From contig JAUTCN010000005.1 of the NCBI GenBank assembly GCA_030673965.1, forward strand, positions 117,344 through 181,343: DNA of 64,000 bases, read 5' to 3'. This document shows, one piece after another, positions 26,237-35,302 of this stretch; within the stretch, counting starts at the first letter, position 1; each line of letters starts with the position of its first letter. The stretch is from Fusobacterium sp. JB019. Its GTDB lineage: Bacteria > Fusobacteriota > Fusobacteriia > Fusobacteriales > Fusobacteriaceae. Under the pieces are notes generated by a model, which was not told where the DNA came from, made no database searches, and saw only the letters and a program-made list of their open reading frames with translations. Position numbers and translations under genes: made by a program.

Positions 26237-26321
26237 ATATTAGATATTGATATTCCTTCTGTCTATAATATTAAGATCTAATATTTTTGATGTTTATACT
26301 ATACAAAACAAGGGGGTAAAA

Positions 26322-27713
26322 ATGAATTTCACGCCGTATTCAATGTTGTTAGATTTCAGTATTATGTCAGGTCTTTTATTTATTGCACAAATCATGAGAA
26401 GTAAAATAAAATTTTTACAAAATTATTATATTCCTTCTTCATTAGTAGCCGGTTTCCTAGGATTATTTGGAGGTCCACAATTTTTAAACATTTTACCATT
26501 CAGTGGTAAAACAGGATCTTATCCTTATTTATTAGTTTGTGTTTTATTTGCTGGTATATTTTTAGGTAAGCAAGAAAAGTTTAGCTTAAAAGAAACAGTA
26601 CATAAAGTAGGCGACACATTCTTAATAAATATGTCTAGTGAAATATTATGTTTTGGATTAGCTTGTTTAGTAGGTGGTGCATTGGTAATTTTCTTATTTC
26701 CAAATGTCTTTTCTGAAATAGCAGTTCTTCTTCCTGCAGGATTTATGGGCGGACACGGATATGCAGCTGCTATAGGAGGAACTATTAACACCTTACTTGG
26801 TAGAAATGATGGAGTTGTAATAGGTCAAACTTTTGCTACTTTAGGTCTTTTAAGTGGAATTTTTGGTGGAATAATTTGTATTAACTACGCTACTAGAAAA
26901 GGCGCTACAAGATTAGTTAAAAGTATAGGTGCTTTACCTCAAGAATGTAAAACAGGAATGATCCCTTTAGAAAAAAGACAAACAATGGGAGATGAAACAG
27001 TTCATCCTATGGCCATGGATCCTTTAGCTTGGCATATTGGTTTAATACTTATGACTACTGGAATAGGTTATGCTATTTATTATGGATATAAACCTTATTT
27101 TCCTAAAGTAGAAGTTCCTTTAATGTGTGTTACTATGATTGTTGGAGTTTTTATTCAAGCTATTTTAAATAAAACTGGTTATGGAACATATGTAGATAAA
27201 AGAATAATTGATAGAACAGGCAGTGGAGTTACTGATTATTTAGTTGCTTTTGGTATCGCTACTATAAAATTATCAGTTGTATTAGAATTTATTGGTCCTA
27301 TCCTTGTTCTTGTTGCAGTTGGTATTGCTTGGCCATGTATTTTAGTTTTCTTTGTAGGTAGAAGATTATTTAGAAACTTCTGGTTTGAAAGATCTATATT
27401 TATTTTTGGATATATTACTGGAGTAGTTGCAGTTGGAGTTACTCTTTTAAGAATCGTAGATCCTGAAATGAAAAGTGGAACATTAAGTGATTTTGGAACT
27501 GCATATACTCTTCAATCTATAGTTGAATTATTTATAGTTACTATGGTTCCTGTCTTTGCTGTATCTTTGGGTGTAATCCCAGTTGGAGCTGTTCTTGTTA
27601 CCATTGGAGTTATAATGCTATTAACTTGCAAATTTAAATATGGTTCTTATAAAATGCCAATGAATCAATTAAGAGAAGGAGAAGCAGAAATAATTACAGC
27701 AGTTAATGATTAA
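26322..27713 (+). CDS. gltS: GltS-family sodium/glutamate symporter
   Basis: A 463-residue inner-membrane protein of the glutamate:sodium symporter family, with two related halves. The pore-loop segment AGFMGGHGYAAAIGGT is in the first half, and FGIATIKLSVVLEFIGPILV and LGVIPVGAVLVTIGV are in the second. The longer frame from 26247 is not used because AGGGGG lies 6 nt before the ATG at 26322. Its substrate could be glutamate or another dicarboxylic acid; the catabolic-looking neighbours make a non-glutamate substrate possible. Confidence 0.8.
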   Translation: MNFTPYSMLLDFSIMSGLLFIAQIMRSKIKFLQNYYIPSSLVAGFLGLFGGPQFLNILPFSGKTGSYPYLLVCVLFAGIFLGKQEKFSLKETVHKVGDTFLINMSSEILCFGLACLVGGALVIFLFPNVFSEIAVLLPAGFMGGHGYAAAIGGTINTLLGRNDGVVIGQTFATLGLLSGIFGGIICINYATRKGATRLVKSIGALPQECKTGMIPLEKRQTMGDETVHPMAMDPLAWHIGLILMTTGIGYAIYYGYKPYFPKVEVPLMCVTMIVGVFIQAILNKTGYGTYVDKRIIDRTGSGVTDYLVAFGIATIKLSVVLEFIGPILVLVAVGIAWPCILVFFVGRRLFRNFWFERSIFIFGYITGVVAVGVTLLRIVDPEMKSGTLSDFGTAYTLQSIVELFIVTMVPVFAVSLGVIPVGAVLVTIGVIMLLTCKFKYGSYKMPMNQLREGEAEIITAVND

Positions 27714-27736
27714 TCAAATTTAAAAATATATACTCT

Positions 27737-27768
27737 CAATAAAGATGGATATAAATCCATCTTTATTG
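27737..27768 (+). other. Second intercistronic hairpin without a T-run
   Basis: CAATAAAGATGGAT (27737-27750), loop ATAA, then the exact complement (27755-27768). It lies between gltS and the nitrilase gene, with no T-run after it on either strand. Confidence 0.6.
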
Positions 27769-27798
27769 TTAATTAAAAACTATAAAAGGAGAATTTAT

Positions 27799-29628
27799 AT
27801 GACCTACTTTAAGATTAAAAAAAATAAAATTTTCAGTTTACTTATCTTATGTACTCTTCTATCTATTTTTTCTGGATGCTTCAAGAAAAAAGAAAATAAT
27901 AAAAAAATTAAAAACTCATTTAAAGTGGCCAGCATTCAATTTAACCCTCAACTAAATGAACTCGATAAAAATGTAAATGCTTTATTAAAAGTTACTGAAA
28001 CAGCTTTTAAAAATGGAGCTAAACTTGTAGTAGCTCCTGAAATGGCAACAACTGGTTATTACTATAAGAATAGATCTACTATCAAACCATTCGTAGATTC
28101 TCTTCCTGGTAAAACCACAGATAAATTTTCTAAGCTAACCGAAAAATACAATGCTTATATTATTTTTGGGATGCCAGAAATAGATAAAACAACAGATTTA
28201 TATTATAACTCTGCCGCCTTAGTTGGACCAAATGGATATATTGGAAAATATAGAAAAACTCACCAATGGGAAAGCGAAGAACATTGGGCTGCTTGGGGAG
28301 ATTTAGGAGTTCCTGTTTATGAAACTAATTTAGGGAAAATAGCTATCAATATTTGTATGGATTCCGCGTATTTTGAAAGTGCTCGCCTTGCAGGAATTCA
28401 AGGAGCTAATATTCTTGCTTTCCCTACCAATTCATCAGCCCAAGCAATTTCTGCTTTACCTGCAAGAGCAGAACAAAATGGGTTTTATGTAGTTAGTGCT
28501 AACAGATCAAACACAGAAAATGGGTTTCATATGATAGGAGGAAGTGCTATTTGGACACCAGAAGGTAAAAAATTAAATGAAGCTCCTATCTTAATGACAA
28601 AGGAAGAAGATATTGATGAATCTACTATAATTTATGCAACTATTGACCCTAAAAAATATAATAATAAAAATAGATTAGCTCTAGAAAAAAGACGTCCTGA
28701 ATTATATAAAGATTTAATGCTTTATCTTTCTCCTTGGGATTACACTAAAAATATAAATTCAAATAAAGTTATAGCAGCTTCTTTACAATATGAACCTAAA
28801 GTAGGAGATAAAGAATATAATAAAATAAAAGTTTCTAACCTAATCAAAAAAGCTAAAAAGAAAAATGACAATATAAATCTTATTGTTTTACCTGAATTAT
28901 CTTTAATCGGACCAACAGATAATTTGAAATTGGAAGAAATAAAAAAACTTTCAGAAAAAGCAAATGATAATTCCTTCAATTATTTTTCTAATTTAGCTAA
29001 AGAAAATAATATTTGTATAATTTTTGGATTAATAGAAAATCAAGACGATAAGTTATATAACAGTGCTATTTTCATTAATGAAAGTGGTAATAAAATCGGT
29101 GCATATCAAAAAACTCATTTAAGTAAAACAGATGAAAGATGGGCTACTAAAGGAAATCAATTATCAGTTTTCAAATCAGAAAAATTAGGAAAAGTAGGTA
29201 TTTTAATTGGAGAAGATGTCATGTATCCCGAAGCATCAGGAGTTTTAGCAATTAATAGAGCAGATATAATAGCTATCCCTTCAGCCTGGTATGGTCAATA
29301 CGGAAGCAATATGGAAATAAATAAAATCGTTTCAGCTAAAAAATATCCTAAAGGAGCTATGACTTTATGGGATTCTACCGCTTTAAGTTCTCAAGCTTAC
29401 ACTATTATTTCTAACTTTGTAGGAACAAAGAAAAATTATAAAGGAAGAAGTAGTCTTTATACACTAGATCCTTTATATGGACTTGATCAACCTATTATTG
29501 CTTCTAATAAAGATGAAGAAACTTTAATATTCACTTTTGAAACTTTGCAAAATAAATGGTGGTTCAATCAAGAAAAGTTAATTTCTTCAAGAAGAACCCC
29601 TTATTACATTAAACTAATTCAAGAATAG
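27799..29628 (+). CDS. Lipoprotein with two nitrilase domains, the second degenerate
   Basis: A 609-residue protein. A lipoprotein signal ends in IFSG-C27, placing the body outside the inner membrane. Two carbon-nitrogen hydrolase domains follow. Domain 1 (about 42-300) keeps the triad: E81 in VVAPEMATTGY, K153 in YRKTHQW and C186 in INICMDSAYFE. Domain 2 (about 323-600) keeps E366 and K438, but the cysteine position is G471 (LIGEDVMYPE), so it should be inactive. Family members hydrolyse amides or nitriles and are mostly cytosolic single-domain enzymes. The start is the ATG with GGAGA before it; an upstream in-frame extension lacks a ribosome site. Confidence 0.82.
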   Translation: MTYFKIKKNKIFSLLILCTLLSIFSGCFKKKENNKKIKNSFKVASIQFNPQLNELDKNVNALLKVTETAFKNGAKLVVAPEMATTGYYYKNRSTIKPFVDSLPGKTTDKFSKLTEKYNAYIIFGMPEIDKTTDLYYNSAALVGPNGYIGKYRKTHQWESEEHWAAWGDLGVPVYETNLGKIAINICMDSAYFESARLAGIQGANILAFPTNSSAQAISALPARAEQNGFYVVSANRSNTENGFHMIGGSAIWTPEGKKLNEAPILMTKEEDIDESTIIYATIDPKKYNNKNRLALEKRRPELYKDLMLYLSPWDYTKNINSNKVIAASLQYEPKVGDKEYNKIKVSNLIKKAKKKNDNINLIVLPELSLIGPTDNLKLEEIKKLSEKANDNSFNYFSNLAKENNICIIFGLIENQDDKLYNSAIFINESGNKIGAYQKTHLSKTDERWATKGNQLSVFKSEKLGKVGILIGEDVMYPEASGVLAINRADIIAIPSAWYGQYGSNMEINKIVSAKKYPKGAMTLWDSTALSSQAYTIISNFVGTKKNYKGRSSLYTLDPLYGLDQPIIASNKDEETLIFTFETLQNKWWFNQEKLISSRRTPYYIKLIQE

Positions 29629-29634
29629 ATTAAT

Positions 29635-29659
29635 ATCTCGAGGAAACTCGAGATTTTTT
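29635..29659 (+). terminator. Terminator after the nitrilase lipoprotein gene
   Basis: Stem ATCTCGAG/CTCGAGAT with a GAAA tetraloop and a T-run at 29654-29659. It closes the alpha/beta hydrolase-gltS-nitrilase unit. Confidence 0.85.
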
Positions 29660-29685
29660 CTTATCTTTTTTATAAAGGAGATTTC

Positions 29686-30543
29686 ATGAATAAATTAAAA
29701 TTTATTTTTATTCTCATATTATTTTCAACTGTTGGAGTTTTTGTAAAAAAAATACATTTAGATTCTGGAAAAATAGCATTTATAAGAGCAATAATTGGAT
29801 TTATATTTTTAGTTTTTATAGCTTTAATCAAAAATAAAAAAATTTTTCTAACACAAATTATATATAACAAAAGAAAAATAATTTCTTCAGGCTTTTTACT
29901 AGGATTAAATTGGCTTTTTTTATTTCAAGCATATAAATATACAACTCTTTCAATAGCAACTATTGCTTGTTATTGTGCTCCTATCTTTATGCTTTTTTTA
30001 TCTATTTTATTCTTGAAAGAAGAACCTGACATAAAAAAAATAATTTGTATTCTAATTTCTATATTTGGTATGATTTTAATTTTTTACAATAGCAATGATT
30101 CTAGTAGTAGCATTATATATAATCACACTTTAGGGATTTGCTACGGCCTCCTAACCGCTATTTGTTATTCTGTTGTAATTATTATTAATAAATCTCTAGA
30201 AGATATTTTTTCTCTAGAACAAACTTTAGGTCAATTTTTTTCTGCAATTATTATATTACTATTTTATCTATTAATATTTGAAAACTTTAATTTTAAAGGA
30301 TTAGATATAATCTCATCAATAAATTTAATTGTTATCGGAGTTATACATACAGGATTTGCTTTTTTTATTTATTTTTCTTGCATTAAAAATATACCTGGAC
30401 AAAGCGTTGCAATCTTAAGTTACATAACTCCTATATTTGCAGTTTTTATATCTATATTTTATCTAAAAGAACCTATCAATATCTTTCAACTATGTGGAGG
30501 AAGTTTAATTTTAATATCAACTTTTATAGCTGAAAAAAAATAA
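29686..30543 (+). CDS. EamA/DMT-family transporter
   Basis: A 285-residue ten-TM drug/metabolite transporter, closely similar in layout to the one at 3490-4353. Both share the GFL-x-GLNWLFLFQAYKYTT-type segment and IHTGFAFFIYFSCIKNIPGQ-type second-half motif. An AAAGGAGATTTC site precedes the ATG. It starts 27 nt after a terminator, so it may depend on read-through or a weak promoter overlapping the terminator. Substrate unknown; export of an amino acid or metabolite is likely. Confidence 0.85.
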   Translation: MNKLKFIFILILFSTVGVFVKKIHLDSGKIAFIRAIIGFIFLVFIALIKNKKIFLTQIIYNKRKIISSGFLLGLNWLFLFQAYKYTTLSIATIACYCAPIFMLFLSILFLKEEPDIKKIICILISIFGMILIFYNSNDSSSSIIYNHTLGICYGLLTAICYSVVIIINKSLEDIFSLEQTLGQFFSAIIILLFYLLIFENFNFKGLDIISSINLIVIGVIHTGFAFFIYFSCIKNIPGQSVAILSYITPIFAVFISIFYLKEPINIFQLCGGSLILISTFIAEKK

Positions 30544-30585
30544 TCTCTCTTTAAAAAAAGTTTATACATTAGTTCACTTTAAATA

Positions 30586-30624
30586 TAACTTTTTTTGACT
30601 AAAATATAGTTGCAGTGTTAAAAT
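30586..30624 (+). promoter_or_regulatory. Promoter of the lipoprotein gene, shared block
   Basis: TTGACT (30595-30600), an 18-bp spacer and TAAAAT (30619-30624). The 22 bp at 30586-30607 equal 23089-23110 before the RpiR gene, and similarity continues into the -10 box. Confidence 0.5.
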
Positions 30625-30681
30625 AATCATAATCACTTTTAAAATAAAAAATTATTAAACTTATAAAAAGGAGCAAATAAA

Positions 30682-31290
30682 ATGAAAAAGAATTTTATAT
30701 TATTAATATTAACTTTAACACTATTCAGTTGTTCTCCTGCTAATAGAAAATTAAATAGCTTTAAACAATCAAGGTCATTAAAATTGTCTAAAACAGTAAT
30801 AATTAAAGATAATATGTTTTTTAGTGATATGCAAAGTAGTGTAAAAGGTGGATTAAATAGTCTTCTTGGAGATTTTTTAGCAAATAGCATGGATAATAAA
30901 AAAGAAAAATTTATTAAAGTTATGATAGAAAATAATATTAATATAGAAAATATTGTTTTAAAATCAGCAAACAAAGAATTAAAAAAAGCAGGAATAAATA
31001 ATTCTGATAATTCAGAATTTGAAATAAAATTTATTGTTAGACTATACGGTTTCGGACAAAGACAAGGACTTTCGAAAAAACTAAAACCTATAATGGTTAT
31101 TGAAGCTAAAATAAGTGACAATAATAATGAAATTGTCTTTAAGGACATTGAAAACATTACTACTTTTAATTCAAAGACCAAACATTATGAAATAGATGAA
31201 TATATTAAAGATTATAATAAAATAAATGCTGCATTAGAAGGAGTTGCATCTATTGCTATATCAAATATTTTAAAAAATTTAAATTCATAA
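30682..31290 (+). CDS. Unknown lipoprotein
   Basis: A 202-residue protein with a lipoprotein signal (LTLFS-C17). The mature part is alpha/beta-like, with a KFIKVMIENNINIENIVLKSANKELKKAG helix region and a strand-rich second half (FEIKFIVRLYGFG, IMVIEAKI). I recognise no family. It might be an outer-membrane or periplasmic lipoprotein. It has its own promoter and a GGAGC ribosome site. It is followed, with an 88-nt gap and another promoter-like stretch, by tspO. Confidence 0.7.
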   Translation: MKKNFILLILTLTLFSCSPANRKLNSFKQSRSLKLSKTVIIKDNMFFSDMQSSVKGGLNSLLGDFLANSMDNKKEKFIKVMIENNINIENIVLKSANKELKKAGINNSDNSEFEIKFIVRLYGFGQRQGLSKKLKPIMVIEAKISDNNNEIVFKDIENITTFNSKTKHYEIDEYIKDYNKINAALEGVASIAISNILKNLNS

Positions 31291-31378
31291 AGTAGCTAAA
31301 ACAGATAATTTTGTAATTTTATTTTTTTAGGGTATAATATATATATAATTATATTACTTTAATTTAAGGGGGCTTTTT

Positions 31379-31843
31379 ATGAAAAAATTCAATTTACCTA
31401 AGTTTCTTTTTTGTCTTTTAATCCCTGCTATATCTGGAGGGGTTTCTGGATTTTTCAATCAAAATTCAGTTGAATTATATGAGAAACTTGTTCTTCCTGA
31501 GTTTGCTCCACCTTCTTTTGTTTTTCCATTGGTCTGGACTTTTCTTTATACTTTTATGGGAATAGGATTTTATTTAATTCTTGAAAAAAGAAGAAATAAA
31601 TTTGCAGTAACTAGTTTTTTTATCCAATTAATAGCCAACTTTGCTTGGCCATTTGTATTTTTTAAATTCAATTTAATTATTCCAGGATTTTATTTACATA
31701 TGTTCTTATTACTAAGCGTAATATGGATGACATTCAATTTTTTTAAACTAAATAAATTTGCAGGGGTTTTACAGTTACCATATATAATTTGGTTAAGCTT
31801 TGCAGGATATTTAAATTATTACATTGTTTTACTCAACGCTTAA
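31379..31843 (+). CDS. tspO: TspO/MBR-family membrane protein
   Basis: A 154-residue five-TM protein of the TspO/peripheral benzodiazepine receptor family. Visible family segments are LVLPEFAPPSFVFPLVWTFLY, the aromatic AWPFVFFKF, and LQLPYIIWLSFAGYLNYYI at the end. TspO binds porphyrins and other hydrophobic ligands and tunes stress responses. TATAAT stands about 40 nt upstream of the ATG with a TTGTAA 16 bp before it. An AAGGGGG site precedes the start. Confidence 0.92.
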   Translation: MKKFNLPKFLFCLLIPAISGGVSGFFNQNSVELYEKLVLPEFAPPSFVFPLVWTFLYTFMGIGFYLILEKRRNKFAVTSFFIQLIANFAWPFVFFKFNLIIPGFYLHMFLLLSVIWMTFNFFKLNKFAGVLQLPYIIWLSFAGYLNYYIVLLNA

Positions 31844-31852
31844 ATTTATAAA

Positions 31853-31887
31853 TAAAAAAATAGAGTGAATTAATTTCACTCTATTTT
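31853..31887. terminator. Bidirectional terminator
   Basis: Stem TAGAGTGAA (31861-31869) with TTCACTCTA (31875-31883), flanked by an A-run and a T-run. It lies between tspO and the converging HU gene. Confidence 0.8.
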
Positions 31888-31895
31888 CATCTTTT

Positions 31896-32189
31896 TTATT
31901 TTATTTTAGCTTTTGATTTAGCAACTTTATCTTCTAAAGTTTTTCCCACTCTAAATTTAACAACTTTTTTTGCTTTTATTTTCATTTTTTTACCTGTTTG
32001 AGGATTTCTGACTTCTCTTGCTTCTCTTTTTACTACTTCCCATTTACCCCAACCAACAAAACTAACTGAATTTCCTTTTTCTAGGTTATCTGAAACTGTA
32101 TCTAAAAATAAATTTACCACTTTTTCCGCATCTTTTTTTGCTATTGCTCCATTTTCAGCAATATCTGCTATAAATTCCTTTTTTGTCAT
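31896..32189 (-). CDS. hup: HU-family DNA-binding protein
   Basis: A 97-residue histone-like protein that bends and compacts DNA. It has the MTKKEFIADIAENGAIAKKDAEKVVN start, FVGWGKWEVVKREAREVRNPQTGKKM (the HU signature around residue 45) and a basic C-terminus. The arm carries KKMKIKAKKVV. It is monocistronic, with a consensus promoter about 120 nt upstream and an AGGAGAGGT ribosome site next to the ATG. Confidence 0.93.
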   Translation of the reverse strand: MTKKEFIADIAENGAIAKKDAEKVVNLFLDTVSDNLEKGNSVSFVGWGKWEVVKREAREVRNPQTGKKMKIKAKKVVKFRVGKTLEDKVAKSKAKIK

Positions 32190-32307
32190 ACCTCTCCTCC
32201 TTATTTTTTATCTAAAACACTACTATGGTTATAGCCCGTAATTCTTAATTTGTAAAGCTTTTTTTTATTTTTTTAATTAAAAGCAAATTAAAAAAAAGGA
32301 AATTTAA

Positions 32308-32336
32308 TAGATATTTTGAATAATAATATGTGTCAA
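32308..32336 (-). promoter_or_regulatory. HU gene promoter with long leader
   Basis: On the minus strand TTGACA (32331-32336), a 17-bp spacer and TATCTA (32308-32313). The predicted leader is over 100 nt; I see no known regulatory RNA in it. Confidence 0.6.
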
Positions 32337-32383
32337 GGTGTTATGGATTTTTTCTCAAACAAACTCATATATCTTTACTATTT

Positions 32384-32413
32384 AATTAAGGGGAAAATAT
32401 TTTCCCCTTAATT
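32384..32413 (-). terminator. Terminator of csoR-copA
   Basis: A 30-nt perfect palindrome centred on GGGGAAAA/TTTTCCCC just after the copA stop. The U-run on the minus strand is weak (TTAATT), so termination efficiency is uncertain. Confidence 0.6.
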
Positions 32414-32421
32414 TATTTTTA

Positions 32422-32631
32422 TTAACTTATTTTAATAACTTTATACCCTGCTGATTCAATAGTATTTTTTATAATTTCATCATTAATGTTATCTAAAACG
32501 TTAAAAACTGCTATTTTTGTTTCTAAATCAACTTTAACATCTGTTACTCCTGAAACTTCATTTAAAGCATCTGTCACATGCTTTACACAATGCATACAAC
32601 TCATCCCTTCTATTAAAACTTCTTTTCTCAT
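32422..32631 (-). CDS. copZ: Possible CopZ chaperone from an internal copA start
   Basis: The last 69 codons of copA begin with ATG at 32631, preceded on the mRNA by AGAGGAGG with a 5-nt spacer, as strong as any ribosome site in the window. The product [19 protein letters not shown]... is a complete HMA-type copper chaperone with its CxxC. This may be a nested gene made by internal initiation, or a relic of a copA/copZ pair fused by loss of a stop codon. The sequence shows the site; use in the cell is inferred. Confidence 0.5.
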   Translation of the reverse strand: MRKEVLIEGMSCMHCVKHVTDALNEVSGVTDVKVDLETKIAVFNVLDNINDEIIKNTIESAGYKVIKIS

Positions 32632-34878
32632 AATATCCTCCTCTATTTTAAATCTTTTTAATCTAAGAGCATTAGTTACAACAGATACAGAGCTAAAACT
32701 CATAGCCGTTCCTGCTATCATTGGATTTAGCAAAGGCCCACCAAACAAATGTAAAACTCCCATAGCAACAGGAAGACCTAATGTATTATAAGCAAAAGCC
32801 CAAAATAAATTTTGTTTAATATTTTTTATAGTACTTTTGCTCAATAAAATAGCTGTAGGAACATCTCTTAAATCATTTTTCATAAGAACAATATCTGCTG
32901 ATTCAATAGCAACATCTGTTCCACTCCCAACTGCTATTCCTATATCTGCTTGTGCTAAAGCTGGAGCATCATTTATTCCATCTCCTACCATTGCAACTTT
33001 TGTATTATATCCTTGGAATTTTTTAACTGCTTTTGATTTATCTTCCGGAAGAACTTCAGCAAGAATTGTATCTATATTTACTTGCTTACCTATGGCTTCT
33101 GCTGTTTTCTTATTATCTCCTGTTATCATCGCTACTTTAATTCCCATTTCATGTAATTTTTCAATAGCTCTTCTACTATTTTTTTTAACTGTATCTGCCA
33201 CTGCTACTATTCCTGCAATTTCATTATCAACAGCTATATACATTGGAGTTTTACCTTCCATAGCTAATCTATCTGACGCCTCTTTTAAATCTTTTAATTT
33301 AATTTTCTTATCTTTCATAAGTTTTAGATTTCCAGCTAATATCTTTTTACCTTCTATTTTTACTTCAATACCATGTCCTGGAATCGCTTCAAAAGAAGAC
33401 ACTTTTTTTAATTCTATTCCTCTTTCTATAGCTTCATTAACAATAGCTTCTCCTAGAGGATGTTCTGATCCTTTTTCAGCTGATGCTATTAATTGTAATA
33501 ATTTATTTTCTTCTAAATTCCCTAAATTAATTATATCTGTTAATCTAGGTTTTCCTTCTGTAATTGTTCCTGTTTTATCAAAAATTACCATCTCAACTTC
33601 ATGAGTTTTTTCTAAAGCTACTCCACTTTTTATTAAAACTCCATTTTCTGCACCTTTCCCCGTCCCTACCATTATAGCTGTTGGAGTTGCTAGTCCTAAA
33701 GCACAAGGGCAAGCTATAACTAATACTGATATAAAAATAGTTAAAGAAAACTTAACTGTTTCCCCTCCTATAAAATACCAAGCTAAACTTGATAAAAGGG
33801 CTAACCCTATGACCGTTGGTACAAAATATCCCGCTATAACATCTGCTAAATTAGCTATAGGAGCTTTTGAACCTTGAGCATTTTCGACTAATTTTATTAT
33901 TTGAGCAAGAGTAGTATCTTCTCCTATTTTTATTGCTCTATATTTTATAAATCCATTTTTATTAATACTTGCACCTACTATATTATCCCCAATATTTTTT
34001 TCAACCGGAATACTTTCTCCTGTAATCATAGACTCATCAACAGAAGTATTTCCACTTATAATTTTTCCATCTACTGGAATCTTTTCTCCAGGTTTTACTA
34101 TTATTATATCTCCAACTTGGACTTCTTCTATAGGAATAGTAACTTCTTTTTCCTCCCTAATAATCGTTGCTATTTTAGGAGCTAAATCTATTAATTTCTT
34201 TATTGCTTCTGAAGTTTTACCTTTCGAAACTGCTTCTAAATATTTTCCTAAAGATATTAAAGTTATAATAACTGCAGCTGATTCAAAGTATAAATTTTTT
34301 GCATAAATTATATTTCCAATCATAACTTGATATGCTGCATATACTCCATAAAGAAAAGCTGCTCCAGTTCCTATTGCTATCAATGAATCCATATTAGGAT
34401 TTCCTTTAATTAAAGTCCTTATTCCTACTGTATAAAATCTATATCCAAATATTACAACAGGTAATGTCAATATTAATTGAGATAATGTAAAATTAACTGG
34501 ATTTATCATTGGGTTTAAAAAATTGGGTAAAGCTAAACCGAACATATGTCCCATAGATATATATAAAAGAGGTACTGTAAATATAGCTGCTGCTAAAAAT
34601 CTTTTCCAAAGCAATTTAATTTCACTTTGTTTTTCTTTATTCCTCTCTTCAAAAGAAGGAAATTCTTCCTTACTTAAAGCTGTGTAACCTGCATTTTCAA
34701 TAACTTTTTTTATTTCTTTCTCTGAAACTAATCCTTCATTATAACTAATACTTAGTTCCTCTGTAGTTAAATTAACACTTGCTTTAGTAACCCCATCTAA
34801 TTTTAAACTAACTCTCTCAACAGTTTTTGCACAAGCAGCACATGTCATTCCTTGAATTTTCAATATTTTTTTCATCAT
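32422..34878 (-). CDS. copA: Copper-exporting P1B-type ATPase with C-terminal CopZ domain
   Basis: An 818-residue inner-membrane ATPase that pumps Cu(I) out of the cytosol. In order: an N-terminal HMA metal-binding domain with C13-x-x-C16, membrane helices, the actuator domain (TGES), the ion-binding CPC in [14 protein letters not shown], the phosphorylation site DKTGTITEG, the nucleotide domain and [10 protein letters not shown]. An extra HMA domain at the C-terminus (from about residue 750) has GMSCMHC and equals a CopZ chaperone. The codon beginning that domain is an ATG with AGGAGG 5 nt before it, so free CopZ could also be made. It follows csoR by 15 nt. Confidence 0.93.
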   Translation of the reverse strand: MMKKILKIQGMTCAACAKTVERVSLKLDGVTKASVNLTTEELSISYNEGLVSEKEIKKVIENAGYTALSKEEFPSFEERNKEKQSEIKLLWKRFLAAAIFTVPLLYISMGHMFGLALPNFLNPMINPVNFTLSQLILTLPVVIFGYRFYTVGIRTLIKGNPNMDSLIAIGTGAAFLYGVYAAYQVMIGNIIYAKNLYFESAAVIITLISLGKYLEAVSKGKTSEAIKKLIDLAPKIATIIREEKEVTIPIEEVQVGDIIIVKPGEKIPVDGKIISGNTSVDESMITGESIPVEKNIGDNIVGASINKNGFIKYRAIKIGEDTTLAQIIKLVENAQGSKAPIANLADVIAGYFVPTVIGLALLSSLAWYFIGGETVKFSLTIFISVLVIACPCALGLATPTAIMVGTGKGAENGVLIKSGVALEKTHEVEMVIFDKTGTITEGKPRLTDIINLGNLEENKLLQLIASAEKGSEHPLGEAIVNEAIERGIELKKVSSFEAIPGHGIEVKIEGKKILAGNLKLMKDKKIKLKDLKEASDRLAMEGKTPMYIAVDNEIAGIVAVADTVKKNSRRAIEKLHEMGIKVAMITGDNKKTAEAIGKQVNIDTILAEVLPEDKSKAVKKFQGYNTKVAMVGDGINDAPALAQADIGIAVGSGTDVAIESADIVLMKNDLRDVPTAILLSKSTIKNIKQNLFWAFAYNTLGLPVAMGVLHLFGGPLLNPMIAGTAMSFSSVSVVTNALRLKRFKIEEDIMRKEVLIEGMSCMHCVKHVTDALNEVSGVTDVKVDLETKIAVFNVLDNINDEIIKNTIESAGYKVIKIS

Positions 34879-34893
34879 AGTAATCCCTTCCTT

Positions 34894-35160
34894 TTATTTT
34901 CCCATCATTTTGGTTAAAAGTTTTATAACCTCATCTATTTTTTCATCTTCATTATTGTTCTTAAATGATTCTTTTACACAATGTTTCATATGTTGCTTAA
35001 TTATTAATATATCTGCTTTTTTTAAAAGAGATTGGGAAGCTAAAATCTGATTAGAAATATCAATACAATATCTATTATCCTCTATCATCTTAATTGCAGC
35101 TTCAACCTGTCCTCTAGCTATTTTCAAAGTTTGTAATGCTTTTTTTCTTTCTTCATTCAT
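34894..35160 (-). CDS. csoR: CsoR-type copper-sensing repressor
   Basis: An 88-residue all-helical repressor. The Cu(I) ligand set C32, H57 and C61 has the exact spacing of CsoR (25 then 4 residues). With copper bound it would release the operator and allow csoR-copA transcription. It is the first gene of the operon. A GC-rich inverted repeat lies between its promoter and ribosome site. FrmR/RcnR relatives differ at these residues, so copper is favoured. Confidence 0.92.
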   Translation of the reverse strand: MNEERKKALQTLKIARGQVEAAIKMIEDNRYCIDISNQILASQSLLKKADILIIKQHMKHCVKESFKNNNEDEKIDEVIKLLTKMMGK

Positions 35161-35179
35161 TTTATAAACATCCTCCTCT

Positions 35180-35236
35180 ACCCCCCCTGCACGGGGGTGT
35201 TTCTATATGTATACCATCTTTATTTTTATTTGTCAA
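35180..35236 (-). promoter_or_regulatory. csoR-copA promoter and CsoR operator
   Basis: On the minus strand TTGACA (35231-35236), a 17-bp spacer and TATACA (35208-35213). It is followed by the inverted repeat ACCCCC...GGGGGT (35180-35198), a G/C tract that stands out in this AT-rich DNA and has CsoR-site form. Confidence 0.8.
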
Positions 35237-35302
35237 TAAAAATAAAGAAAGAGAAAAAACTAATTCTCTTTCTTTAATCTTAATATTTATGAAATTAAAT
35301 TC

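Noticed and set aside
30639-31181. 180-codon minus-strand frame
   Set aside because: It is antisense to the lipoprotein gene, which has a lipobox, promoter and ribosome site. The antisense product shows no motif.
32486-33604. Long plus-strand frames inside copA
   Set aside because: They mirror the copA coding strand, and the P-type ATPase motifs are all on the minus strand.
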